NCBI RefSeq assembly: GCF_014839805.1
Contig: NC_051142.1
Coordinates: 14,664,589-14,728,588, forward strand
DNA: 64,000 bases
Direction of reading: 5' to 3'
Source of the DNA: Manduca sexta
Taxonomy: Eukaryota > Arthropoda > Insecta > Lepidoptera > Sphingidae
The notes under the pieces are model-generated. The model was not told the DNA's origin. It saw only the letters and a program-made list of their open reading frames with translations, and did not search any database. A program made the translations under genes and the position numbers. Every line of letters starts with the position of its first letter. Positions within the stretch are counted from its first letter, which is position 1. Below, piece after piece: positions 11,263 to 21,517 of this stretch.

Positions 11263-12012
11263 AAAACGGTCTTATCAACAAAGGAGCTTATGAATATAAT
11301 AGCATTAGATTTCCTCTTAAAAATTATTTACTTTTCACAATAGTAAAGCAGGGATAATATACTAACAAAGTAATGAAAAAATTAATAAGCTCATTAAACA
11401 CAGTCGAACGGAAAGGAAACATAGATAATATTAAGCCATTTAATGAAAGATGTAAAATTTTAGTCTCTAATAAATATGCCAAATTCACATCTAAGCTTCC
11501 CTGAAGTTCGACTTCCATATACAACTGCTCAATGTTATTTCCATTCATAATACTCATTATGCTTCTAGCTTCACTCTCAAAGTATGTCATTTGCAAACTG
11601 TTATCGCAATTAGTTCTCGAATATGGTAAATCACTAGTTTTGACTAGTTTAACTATTACTATTTAGTTTCAAATAGAATTAAATAATTATGTCAGAATAT
11701 TCGACTATTGTTTTAATACCCTAGAGTAGAATAGCTATACTGTACCAAATGTTAGGACTGATGAAGTTCAAATTGTATTCCTACCACCGAGATATTAGGG
11801 TTGAAATTACTACGGGTTAAACTACTAAAGATTTTATGGCAGATTTTTCAACATGTACGATGAGTGCTACTTCGAATCTATAAAATTAAAAAAGTCAGTA
11901 AAATCATTTCCTTCTATGCTATACAAAATTCACAACAAAAGTTCTATAGTAAATACTCAAAGAATTGCTAGCAACAGCTCCCGTTAATAAATGACTACAA
12001 TTTCATGTTATG
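11263..12012. other. Unassigned AT-rich spacer
   Basis: The 90-codon minus frame at 11324-11596 has no recognised motif and AT-biased codons. Treated as chance. Confidence 0.45.
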
Positions 12013-12226
12013 AGAAAAAGGTGATCCAGACTCCGCATTTTCGCGCGGAACATTTCTCAAGCGCCCCCTACGCGGGGTTAGGGGTAAATTCACCCTGTTG
12101 ATTACAAATGGGTATGGTCTCAGGCTGTTTATCTTATCCGGGTAGGTGGAGATGGACTGGTGTGAATTATTATTTTTAAAGCATAGTAAATGAGTAAGGG
12201 TTATGTGTTCTAATTGATCTACCGTC

Positions 12227-12384
12227 CAGTGGCGAAGATTGATATGTTTCAAAAGGTAGCCCGAGCCAAAATAAGTTCTCTTAGTTAACATATCGCAGCC
12301 AATTTAATAGAAAACTAAGACAAACGTAAATAAACCTAAAAGGGAAGCCGGTAGTAATCGGGTTGTGTGGACGCTTCGCCACCG
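12227..12384. mobile_element. 158-bp hAT-type MITE, copy 1
   Basis: Terminal inverted repeats CAGTGGCGAAG and CTTCGCCACCG, with CTACCGTC on both sides (12219-12226 and 12385-12392), an exact 8-bp target duplication typical of hAT transposases. No ORF, so it depends on an unseen hAT transposase. Same length as the copy at 43223. Confidence 0.88.
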
Positions 12385-12926
12385 CTACCGTCTATAAACA
12401 CATATCTATACTATTATATAAAGCTGAAGAGTTTGTTTGTTTGTTTGAACGCGCTAATCTCAGGAACTACCAGTCCAAATTGAAAAATTCTTTTGCGTTG
12501 GATAGCCCTTTATTCGTGGAGTGCTATAGGCTATATATCATCACGCTATACCCAATAGGAGCGGAGCAGTAATGGATAATCTCAGGAACAGATCGAACTG
12601 AAAAAATATTTTTGTGTTGGATAGCACTTTGTTTTTGAAATGCTATAGGCTATATATCATCAAGCTATGACCAATAGGAGTGAAGCAGTAATGAAACATG
12701 TTGCAAAAACGGGGAAAAAGGTGATCCGAACTCCGCATTTTCGCGCGGAACATTTCTCAAGCGCCCCCTACGCGGGGTTAGGGGTAAATTCACCCTGTTG
12801 ATTACAAATGGTTATGGTCTCAGGCTGTTTATCTTATCCGGGTAGGTGGAGATGGACTGGTGTGAATTATTATTTTTAAAGCATAGTAAATGGGTAAGGG
12901 TTATGTGTTCTAATTGATCTACCGTC

Positions 12927-13084
12927 CAGTGGCGAAGATTGATATGTTTCAAAAGGTAGCCCGAGCCAAAATAAGTTCTCTTAGTTAACATATCGCAGCC
13001 AATTTAATAGAAAACTAAGACAAACGTAAATAAACCTAAAAGGGAAGCCGGTAGTAATCGGGTTGTGTGGACGCTTCGCCACCG
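12927..13084. mobile_element. 158-bp hAT-type MITE, duplicated copy
   Basis: Copy of the previous MITE carried along by the 700-bp tandem duplication, including the same flanking CTACCGTC repeats. It is not an independent insertion. Confidence 0.88.
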
Positions 13085-13104
13085 CTACCGTCTATAAACA
13101 CATA

Positions 13105-13762
13105 TCTATACTATTATATAAAGCTGAAGAGTTTGTTTGTTTGTTTGAACGCGCTAATCTCAGGAACTACCAGTCCAAATTGAAAAATTCTTTTTGCGTT
13201 GGATAGCCCTTTATTCGTGGAGTGCTATAGGCTATATATCATCACGCTATACCCAATAGGAGCGGAGCAGTAATGGATAATCTCAGGAACTATCAGATCG
13301 AACTGAAAAAATATTTTTGTGTTGGATAGCACTTTGTTTTTGAAATGCTATAGGCTATATATCATCAAGCTATGACCAATAGGAGTGAAGCAGTAATGAA
13401 ACATGTTGCAAAAACGGGGAAAATTTATTAGTTTTGAGAGCTTCCGTTGCGTGCGCTGCGTAAACAGTTAAAGTTATGCAACAAAGATGTATGACCGATG
13501 TCGGGATTGTTCCTCTTAAAAAGTTCTACAAAAATATATTATAAAACAAAGTCCTCCGCTGCATCCGACTGCCTGAACGTGTTAAACTCAAAAACTACCC
13601 AACAAATTAAGATGAAATTTGGTATGGAGACAGTTCGAGACCCTGGGAAGAACATAGGCTCCCGGGAAAATATATAGCGCGACTTTTATAACGGAATACT
13701 TTAGCCCGAAAATCTTTGTAACGCGGGCGGAGCCGCGGGCAAAAGCCGCGGGCAAAAGCTAG
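13105..13762 (+). mobile_element. Non-autonomous Helitron (658 bp)
   Basis: 5' end TCTATACT after an A at 13104; AAAGCTGAAGAGTTTGTTTG follows. The 3' end has the hairpin CGCGGGCGGAGCCGCG and CTAG at 13759-13762, followed by T. Insertion between A and T, a 3' hairpin and absence of terminal repeats are Helitron hallmarks. The hairpin tail is partly doubled (CCGCGGGCAAAAG twice). A second 5' terminus at 12405 lies in the upstream duplicate. Confidence 0.78.
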
Positions 13763-13769
13763 TACAAGT

Positions 13770-13912
13770 ATATACCAGTTTCTAAAAGGCCAGCATAGTT
13801 TTATCGACTGTCGGTAGTAGATCATCTCTCTTAAATCGACACACATCTAGAGTGTAATCTTACTATCAGGTGCAATAAAGTCATTTGACCGCCTCCGAAT
13901 AAAATAAAATGT
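13770..13912 (-). repeat. Family B fragment
   Basis: Minus-strand piece (GGCCAGCATAGTTTTATCGA through ACTATCAGGTGCAATAAAG). It starts 8 bp after the Helitron end, so the Helitron probably inserted next to or into it. Confidence 0.6.
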
Positions 13913-14430
13913 ACAGCCAGCAATAAAACTAGCGAAACAAAAACTTCAAAACACTTCTACACGTCAATTACAATCGAAATATTATTTTTCTTTGTCTATA
14001 ACAAACTAAACCCTATGAGGCTTATGTTAGTGAACGAATAACGATTATTCATACTGACTCAAAAATTTAAAGGCGATTAAAAAAAATTAATTTCTTCAAA
14101 TACTTTATTGCTGACTGTACAAATTAAGCGTTTTCTTGCATGCGTAGTTTGTTTGACGATCGATCTCCGTCAACAATTCTGTAATACAACCATGGTCAAT
14201 TTACATTAATAGCGAGATGAGGAAGTCTCGGCTGGTATAAAGTACTTAACGGATCAACAAGTTTGTACACTAGGATCAAGACCTGTTAAGTCTTATCAAG
14301 CCTCTTACCTGATGTTAAGCGCTGTAACAATATCCACTGAATGTAGAACTTTGTATTACAAAGTACTATCTCTTGTCATTCTGGGTTGTTTGATATTAAA
14401 TTGTATATAGACTGCATTTTCATTGCACAC
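13913..14430. other. Unassigned spacer
   Basis: Nothing recognised. Confidence 0.5.
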
Positions 14431-14548
14431 CAGTGGGGTAGAGATCGTAGGGTGAGATTTTTCAAAAGGTAACCCGAGGCAAAAAAAATGCTTTAGTTAA
14501 CATATCGCGGCTAATTTGAAAGAAAGGGAAGCCGGTAGGAATCGAATT
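14431..14548. mobile_element. Decayed relative of the 158-bp hAT MITE
   Basis: Starts CAGTGGGGTAGAG and shares the interior TTTCAAAAGGTA, TTAACATATCGCGGC and GGGAAGCCGGTAG with the copy at 12227. The right terminal repeat is not recognisable. Confidence 0.6.
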
Positions 14549-14639
14549 GAATTTGTAAATTATTTTTATATTTTTATCGTGGTTCAAATATTTGGATATT
14601 AGCATAGATTGATAGTATAGGTATATTTTTGCTATGTTT

Positions 14640-15055
14640 TATATCCGCCCGGATAGCGACCAGCGTACACAAGGTATTAAAATCTGCCATAGTGGCCCAT
14701 GTAAGTGTATCGCGTTCCGGGATCAGCCTGTATATAATCGATTTTAACAGGTCAGTATAATTGTGTCGAATGCCGAGAAGTAATCATCTCTAATCAGGGG
14801 CCTTATTCTCTATCCCGCACGTTATTTTGACAGTGCGTAACAAGCACGTAACACAACGCGTCATGTTTAGGACTATAGAAATTTGGCTTACAGAATACCA
14901 TTCCACGCACATTTCTCGAAGATAACATGACACGGCCGCGTTACGCGTTTACACTATCATACAGAATCTATGTCAGTCGACATTCTATTGGACTCCACTC
15001 CACTTATCATCAGGTTCAGTAGGATCATTTTGCCGTAACCGTTTAAGAAAATATA
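14640..15055 (-). repeat. Family B copy split by a MITE
   Basis: Two halves of one family B copy, 14640-14797 and 14973-15055, separated by a 175-bp MITE (family E). Confidence 0.75.
14798..14972. mobile_element. MITE family E nested in family B
   Basis: Left end GGGGCCTTATTCTCTATCCC; right part GTTTACACTATCATACAGAA. TCAG lies on both sides (14794-14797 and 14973-14976), consistent with a short target duplication. An inverted and more complete copy is at 20191-20368. The transposase family is unknown. Confidence 0.72.
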
Positions 15056-15172
15056 GACTGGGACTTGTTCCTTCCTTGAACAGAATACTAGAATTCCTAA
15101 AAAGGGCCTAATGTCTTTCAAATCTATACAATAGTTTATATTGCTATGAGGGAGAAACAGACAAATTTTTAT

Positions 15173-15345
15173 TGCTTTGAATGACGGGACGAGTTTACCT
15201 TTCGTCTGATGGTAAGAGATCCGACCGCCGATAAATAGTAGACACCATCCAACACCTTGAATTACAAAGTATTGTTTGGTATTCCACTGCGCTCGCAATC
15301 TTGAGACATGAGATGTTAAGTCTTATTATAAAATTCAACATATAA
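15173..15345 (+). repeat. Family A, 5' half
   Basis: Matches family A from TTGCTTTGAATGACGGGACG to ATGAGATGTTAAGTCTTATT, then stops. Shadow frames on the minus strand come from it. Confidence 0.7.
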
Positions 15346-16017
15346 TTCTGATATAAATTAACCCTATCAACTATTAGCATTAACTACGTCATGCTTCCAT
15401 TATGTAAGCTTGTTTAAACGCACGGTCCCGTCTCATGTTCCACACTGATTCGGAAAAGCATATTGACGTTATTACTGAGAAAGCCCTGAAGGCTTAATTG
15501 AGAGTAGCGGCATAGTATCGAACGTAGAAACTATTCAATTTTCATACCTTAATAGGTGACTACATCATATTTTGTACCCAAATAATAGTGTTAATATGGT
15601 ATGAAATTGAATATAGCAGCTTGTTTCAGAATCGCCTAAGTTGTTGTATACTTGGATTTGTTCCGGAGAGTCACGAATGGATTAATTTATTATATCTAAG
15701 TAGAGCATCGCCTAAGACATCAATCGCAACTCGATACAGTTATTTATTTATTTATCACTTCATATACAAATGTATACAGGCGGAATTAATCCCGTACGCA
15801 TTCTCTACCAGTCAACTTTAGAGTGGTGCAGAAAACATCATAATTATGGCGGCCTGTTTAAACCCTATATAGATATACGGAAGCGAGAATCATGTGCCTC
15901 TATGGCGCGTTTTACAAATTATGTTCGCTGGTCGCTGTCCGGGCGGATACAAATATTTTACCCACAGGGGTCTTACTCTATGACAGTGTAAACTCGTAAC
16001 ACAGCCGTGTTTTTTTT
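15346..16017. other. Mosaic of short repeat pieces
   Basis: Bases 15735-15840 resemble a lepidopteran LINE 3' region (TTATTTATTTATCACTTC..CTCTACCAGTCAAC). 15927-15960 is the tail of family B (GTCGCTGTCCGGGCGGATAC). 15967-16010 is a piece of MITE E (TATGACAGTGTAAACTCGTA). 15346-15734 is unassigned. Confidence 0.4.
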
Positions 16018-16322
16018 CTAATGCTTTGAATGACGAGACGAGCTTGCCGTTCGCCTGATGGTAAGCGATACGATCGCCCATAAGCAGTAGAAATACCGTC
16101 CAACACCTTGTATTACAAAGTATTGTTTATTATTCCAATGCGCTCGCCATCCTGAGGCATGAGATATTGAGTCTCATTATGTCCAGTAGTTACACTGGCT
16201 ACAATGTCTTTCAAACAGGAACACAACAGTGACTATCCACTGCTGCTTGGCTGCAGAAATAAATATTGTGGTGGTATCTACCCAGGCGGCCTCTCACATG
16301 TGAGAAACCTACCACCAGTAAA
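16018..16322 (+). repeat. Family A, full length
   Basis: The best-preserved plus-strand copy, from CTAATGCTTTGAATGACGAG to GAAACCTACCACCAGTA. It abuts a family E fragment on the left and a short tandem repeat on the right. Confidence 0.75.
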
Positions 16323-16367
16323 TTTTAGTTAGGTTATTTTTAGTTAGGTTTTGTTTAGTTAGGTTAT
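16323..16367. repeat. Short tandem repeat TTTAGTTAGGTT (3 copies)
   Basis: Three units of about 15 bp containing TTAGTTAGGTT, directly after family A. It may be the simple-repeat tail of that element. Confidence 0.6.
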
Positions 16368-17334
16368 CTTCGTAAAATTATCGTGGAAAGAAAGAATACC
16401 AATTCTGTATGCTAACTTCTATTGTCTTAAACGCGACGCGGTACGTTACGTATTTGTATCGTATTATCAAAAAAACTCATGGCGTACGGAATAAGACTCC
16501 ACATAGAAAATATGTTCTTAATACTGTAATGGTAAAGTCTCAAATCGACATTATAAGGCAATCATCAAATACAGCGTAGTCATTGTGTAATGTCATCACA
16601 TTATCACATCAAAGTAATCCCATTGTATAACACAATGGTATGCAAAGTACTTACTAAGCGTGGAATACGATTTGGATGGCGCAGTGTTATCTCCAAGACT
16701 AATGTAACTTGATAATATTAGAATCAATTAACCATCGGTACAGACGTTGACAAAACTGTTTAGTGTTTAGATTTCATTTCCAAGAAAAGTTGTTATTTAA
16801 TTCAGCGTAAACATAACATATTTGTTATTGTATATTGGGAATACGATTTAGCTTAGTCTTCTATGGTCGACTACTACTACTACCTGCTTGGTGTCAATCA
16901 TTTGGGCGATGTAATCCCCTGCAAATGATATAAAAAAACCTTCCAGAATGGAATACTATCGAAGCCTGCATTTACAAAATATCAAATTTTCTATTATTTT
17001 TCTCGATGAATGTCCATGTGTAATAGTAATTTGATTGATAGATAACTCGGAAGCCAGTGGAGCGAAAATCTCCAATATTATCTACACAAGCCGCGTTAAA
17101 GGCAAATTGAATGAAAGTGGATCTACGGATTAGATTGAAATCTATTACAAATTCCGGATAATTTTCTCACTAAATACGGTAATTACGCCAAAATGCGAGC
17201 GCTCCTATTGCTTTTAAATTCTGAATTCCTGGTACAAGGTGCACGGTCTGAAAAGTTTTACTTTGTTGACTTCCTTCAAACATTTATTCGCTAAACGAGA
17301 ATTTGAAAAGTTTGTTTTTTTTGCCTTAGTTGGC
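16368..17334. other. Unassigned AT-rich spacer
   Basis: Nothing recognised before 17335. At 17335-17410 a piece with GTTCGCCTGATGGTAAGCAG is distantly related to family A. Confidence 0.45.
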
Positions 17335-17536
17335 AAACGAGTAAGTGGTTCGCCTGATGGTAAGCAGCTTCCACCACCCATGGAATAAAGCAATGCCAGA
17401 AGCACAGCCAAGCCTTTGCCTACCGGGAAAAAAATATATGTTAGAAATAATTTCCCATTCATAATTTTATAATATTATTCAAAAACAATAATTGTTCTTA
17501 GCTTAAAGGTACGCATAATATTATGGAAAATTCGTC

Positions 17537-17735
17537 TTAAGGCGATACCTCAAGGTCCATTTTCATACATTTTGTTTCACCTTTAATCTGGGTAACTAAA
17601 CAAGTATTGGCAAGTAAAGAATTTAAATTCACGTCTAGTTAGTAATTAGTTATCGCAGTTGAAAGAAAAACGTAAAAATAATTAATAATCATGGATATTT
17701 CGGCCTTTAAAATTTAATATGACGAAATTTTTGTC
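17537..17735 (+). mobile_element. Half of a TTAA-flanked fold-back MITE
   Basis: Starts at TTAA (17537-17540) with GGCGATACCTCAAGGTCCAT and runs to ATATGACGAAATTTT. It equals the left arm of the complete element at 58987-59466 almost base for base; the inverted arm and second TTAA are missing. TTAA targeting suggests a piggyBac-type transposase. Confidence 0.75.
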
Positions 17736-17754
17736 TTTAACTTTTTCACCATTT

Positions 17755-17905
17755 AGCCCGCATGAAAGAGTTTTCTGGTATAAAAAGTAGCCTATATCCT
17801 TTCCAGGGTTTGAAACTATAACAAATTATTGAAATCCGTTCGGTAGTTTTTGAGTCTATTGCGTTCAGACAGACGTAGCAGGGGACTTTGTTATTATAAA
17901 ATTAT
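17755..17905 (-). mobile_element. Helitron 5' fragment
   Basis: On the minus strand: AACAAAGTCCCCTGCTACGT, then CTCAAAAACTACCGAACGGA, as in the 5' part of a common lepidopteran Helitron. No 3' hairpin end. Confidence 0.6.
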
Positions 17906-18135
17906 CCTTATTCTTATGGCTATCAGTTCCAAAACTGCTAAATACCAATCCAGATACGCCAAAGAATTGAGAGGATAAAAAACACTGAATCTAAATGATT
18001 GATCGGCTCGACATTCGTTCATTAAGAGCTCGTTTGTAATGCACAGGTGCAGGTGAAGCGACATGATCGAAAAATACGGGTCATTAGCACTATTATTATA
18101 TTTTACTTGGACTTTTTTATGAACACGCAAATTGA

Positions 18136-18355
18136 CCCTACTGAACCTGATCGTAAATGGAGTTTAATAGAATGTCGACTGACGAGAGATGATTAACCTT
18201 CGGTAGTTGGCACAATTATGCTTGTTGGAACGGGATATACACAGGCTAATCCTGAAACGCGACAGTCACGTCGGTCACTATGGCGGGCTTGAACACCTTG
18301 TGTACGATGGTCGATATCCGGGCGTATCTAAAATATATCCTACTACCAGCACTTC
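18136..18355 (+). repeat. Family B copy
   Basis: Plus orientation, from the TAAATGGAGTTTAATAGAAT head to TATATCCTACTACCAGCAC. Confidence 0.72.
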
Positions 18356-18365
18356 TAAAACTTCT

Positions 18366-18803
18366 AAGTTTTTTTTTTAATGACGATCCAGCTATTACAG
18401 CACAAATATAATACTACTGCAATGTCTTCTTGTTACTAACAGTTTCAGTGGGTTGTAAGTTTTTTTTTAATGACGATCCAGCTATTACAGCAAAAATAGA
18501 ATGCTACTGCAATGTCTTCTTGTTACTAACAGTTTCAGTGGGTTGTAAGTTTTTTTTTAATGACGATCCAGCTATTACAGCGAAAAATAGACTGCTACTG
18601 CAATGTCTTCTTGTTACTAACAGTTTCAGTGGGTTGTAAGTTTTTTTTTAATGACGATCCAGCTATTACAGCAAAAATAGAATGCTACTGCAATGTCTTC
18701 TTGTTACTAACAGTTTCAGTGGGTTGTAAGTTTTTTTTTTTAATGACGATCCAGCTATGACAGCAAAAATACATATACTACTACAATGTCTTCCTGTTGC
18801 TAA
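18366..18803 (+). repeat. 90-bp minisatellite, about 4.8 copies
   Basis: Units start at 18366, 18457, 18547, 18638 and 18728 with AAG plus a poly-T run, then AATGACGATCCAGCTATTAC and GTTACTAACAGTTTCAGTGG. Period is 90-91 bp; inner copies are nearly identical and the outer ones diverged. It begins right after a family B tail. The 60-70-codon frames here are repeat artefacts. Confidence 0.93.
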
Positions 18804-19492
18804 GCAAGCGTTATGCAACCGTCATGTTCTAATGAAGGACATGAAACTATCACTGTGTACATCAAATGTATTTCCACTACATTTAGAGCGTTTTGTATTT
18901 CTAATACATTTGAATCGTTGCAATAAACTTAACTTGACAAAGACCTAAACTCATCACTGATAGTAATTCTGTGATGCCTCCAAAAAATCCACCGTGAACT
19001 AAGAAAGCACAATGTTCAATTTTCCGTAACTATTGTGTAATGTTCACCTCCGTTTGGAGGTAAGACTTGCACTCACCACTGCCATTAACTGGATTAGAGA
19101 ATTCACCCCTACTATTTGCTGAACAATGGAAATTCTTTTTTATCTCCAATCGCATTAGGGTTTAGATTTAATGAACGCATTGTGTATTTCTAGTGAATTC
19201 TTTTGCTTAGAGTTTTCAAAGGATTTTTTTATATAATTGATTACACTTTCATTTACTTTGTGTGAGTGAAATGTTTTCACCTTATAGAATTCGTATCTTG
19301 ATTAATTGCAATATTGTCTACTGTATGAGTAATTTACTCGGACCGGGATTATGGAGTCCTATACAAGAAATAAATAGCTTGCTGTTCCATTTTTACTGTA
19401 ATTTGGATTGTAGGAGGTCCAAGAAACGTATCCCAACGTCTCCTTTTTATCCAGAGCAAGCAACTGATATCTAGTTTTATGTCTATTTACAG
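18804..19492. other. Unassigned; open frame 19330-19474
   Basis: A frame with the motif RRSKKRIPTSPFYPEQ ends at 19472. It looks coding-like but matches no family I know. Confidence 0.35.
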
Positions 19493-19700
19493 TTGTTGGG
19501 GTACTGTGAAACCAGTCGGTTACAATCTTGTACAGCATAAATCTGAGTTGTTAAACTCGGGTGCCGGTAGCCAGCCCGTTGTTTCTTCCTATGTTGTGAG
19601 AGGGTTTTTTTTTATTAATTATTTGTTCAGGGTTTTTGCCCACAAGAACATATCAATCCTTTTGAATCATACAGTAGAAATCACACTGATTGAAAAATAG
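19493..19700 (+). other. Possible exon or transposon coding remnant
   Basis: A good acceptor (TTATGTCTATTTACAG) ends at 19492. A frame (CWGTVKPVGYNLVQHKSELL...) stays open to 19700 and has mixed GC third positions up to a weak donor GTGAGA at 19596. The product is unrecognised. It may belong with the frame ending at 19474 as one old transposon ORF with a frameshift. Confidence 0.2.
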
Positions 19701-20190
19701 TCATATTATGTGAGAGAGGTTTGTTAAACAGCTAGAGAGAGTCTGCAACAGGAGCAGTAGTAATATTATGTTGAGTATCTAGAATATGCTATTTCAAGGG
19801 CTTTCTATGATGTTAATATTGAACTGAAATGTACACATTTTTTTTTGTACAACAGAATTATAATTTCCATATTTCGAGCTTAATATACGTAAAATGAACG
19901 TCACGTTTATTAGGAAAACAAACACAATTTACTTCTTTATTTATTTGAAAGTAACAATTTGCATATTGAATAAATTGTGCCCAAAAATATAATACGTGCG
20001 GAAAATATGAATCATTCTATTTATATTTCAACAATATACTAACTTAGCCGACCTTTCCTAGGGTCTAAAGAACCGATAAATTCTTTGCAGAACTTGTCCA
20101 ACTGAAGTATTGTAAATATAACGTTGAGAAAGATTCTTGAGGTGTACGGTGTAAAATACTTCATATGTTTGACCCAATGCCACACTACCT
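19701..20190. other. Unassigned AT-rich spacer
   Basis: Nothing recognised. Confidence 0.5.
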
Positions 20191-20368
20191 GGGCCCCTAT
20201 TCTGTATGATAGTGTAAACGCGTAACGCGGCCGTGTCATGTTATCTTTGAGAAATGTGCGTGGAATGGTATTCTGTAAGCCAATTTCTATAGTCCTAAAC
20301 ATGATGCGTTGTGTTAAGTGCTTGTTACGCACTGTTAAAATAACGTGCGGGATAGAGAATAAGGCCCC
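20191..20368. mobile_element. MITE family E, complete copy (178 bp)
   Basis: Ends GGGCCCCTATTCTGTATGAT and ATAGAGAATAAGGCCCC form imperfect inverted repeats (GGCC(C/T)TATTCT(G/C)TAT). The interior is about 90% identical, inverted, to 14798-14972. The 114-codon minus-strand frame over it is an artefact. Confidence 0.75.
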
Positions 20369-20446
20369 TGACTGACTTACCAATTATTGTAAACCAGTGG
20401 GGATACAGTAGTATAAAGTAGACTTATAGTTAATAGACATTTACAG

Positions 20447-20472
20447 GGGGGTGGGGGGGGGGGGGGGGGGTT
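20447..20472. repeat. Poly-G run
   Basis: A near-pure G tract of about 24 bases broken by one T. It could form a G-quadruplex or be length-unstable or a sequencing artefact. Confidence 0.9.
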
Positions 20473-20901
20473 ATGGATCTATCATAACCGAATTGTATCT
20501 TTTCAATAATATGAACAAAATTTTAGTACTTCCCGAAATAAATGCACGTAACGAATTATTTCTTACGAATTTTTCTGTCATCTGTTCAATTCTATCAAAT
20601 AAAATACAGAATGAATGTATCAAGATAAACAAAAAAATCGTTATAATATTTCGTAATAATTGCTTCGTTATGTCAATTTATTTCGAGAAATACTAATTTC
20701 GATCGCTGCTGTCATTTGATAATGGGGATTAAGTCACGTAGATTATACTACTCCATTTAAATATCTTAAAAGGGTTTTGCAGCAGAGCAGCTTTCACACG
20801 TATTAGTCTGCCATTTCTGTAGACAGTACCGAGAGGTCGGACTCTAGAAATGCTGAATTAATGGTAAATTCTCAACTACGTCAGGTAAATCTTCCTACAG
20901 T
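20473..20901. other. Unassigned AT-rich spacer
   Basis: The 81-codon frame beginning in the poly-G run is chance. Confidence 0.5.
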
Positions 20902-21325
20902 GACTAGAACAACTGTCTTTCAAATTTAGAACGACGCTACGTTTAGTGACTAGAATATCGATATATATTATGTAGTAGATACTAGATTTGGCGTTCCGAA
21001 TATTCCCTGTCTTCGACTGAATTGAACTGCAATCCATACCATCTGATTTTAGTATGGTCAATATTGACAGGTTGTGGTTGTGTACGGAGTGGCGCTCATG
21101 ATATAAGAACTCGAGTCTAAGTGTAAACCTAAATTTGAATAAAAAATATTAGTCAAATAAGTAAAATTATTTGTTGTTCAAGTGAATAAATAACAGTGAT
21201 GTTTTGGTTGGCATTTTATTTCAGATTTTGAACAAATAGTTTATATGGACGTTCGTGTCTATAGAATACTCGTCAATGGACTAAAACAACTGTATTTCAA
21301 ATTTAGAACGACGCATGTTTAAAAC
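20902..21325 (+). repeat. Repeat family D flanked by 42-bp direct repeats
   Basis: Bases 20948-21262 match the reverse complement of 44905-45195 at roughly 80%. On either side lie near-identical direct repeats, 20902-20945 and 21282-21325 (ACAACTGT, TTTCAAATTTAGAACGACGC). The core ends with GTTTATATGGACGTTCGTGT. The direct repeats could be very short LTR-like ends or a local duplication. Class unknown. Confidence 0.6.
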
Positions 21326-21494
21326 CCATAAGACCGGAGTTTAGAACGGCGCCATTTTTAAAAACCCATAGTAGTGCCGAAAGTAACTGCATTACATGGT
21401 TTGCCTCGGTGGGACGAACAGATTATCCTGGCTAATTTAATTACTAGGTCAGATGACGCTGAGTTCAGCTGTCGAAAGTGATTCCGCCGTGGAT

Positions 21495-21517
21495 ACCCCA
21501 TTAAGGCCTAATGGGGT
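21495..21517. repeat. Perfect short palindrome
   Basis: CCCCATTA, a 5-nt loop, then TAATGGGG; one more A/T pair extends it. Unusually GC-rich for the surroundings. Confidence 0.75.

Larger units (their letters stand above)
12013..13418. repeat. Tandem duplication, two 700-bp units
   Basis: Bases 12013-12712 repeat at 12713-13418 with only about five differences (two substitutions near the start, an A/G change, one extra T, one 4-bp indel). Each unit holds a non-repeat leader, an intact hAT MITE with its 8-bp duplication, and the 5' part of a Helitron with an internal 115-bp partial repeat. The near identity means a recent event or an assembly duplicate. Confidence 0.9.

Noticed and set aside
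16323..16367. TTAGG-containing repeats as an internal telomere sequence
   Set aside because: Units are TTTAGTTAGGTT, not tandem TTAGG, and look like the tail of family A.
20039..20383. 114-codon minus-strand frame
   Set aside because: It is a read-through of MITE E and its flank.
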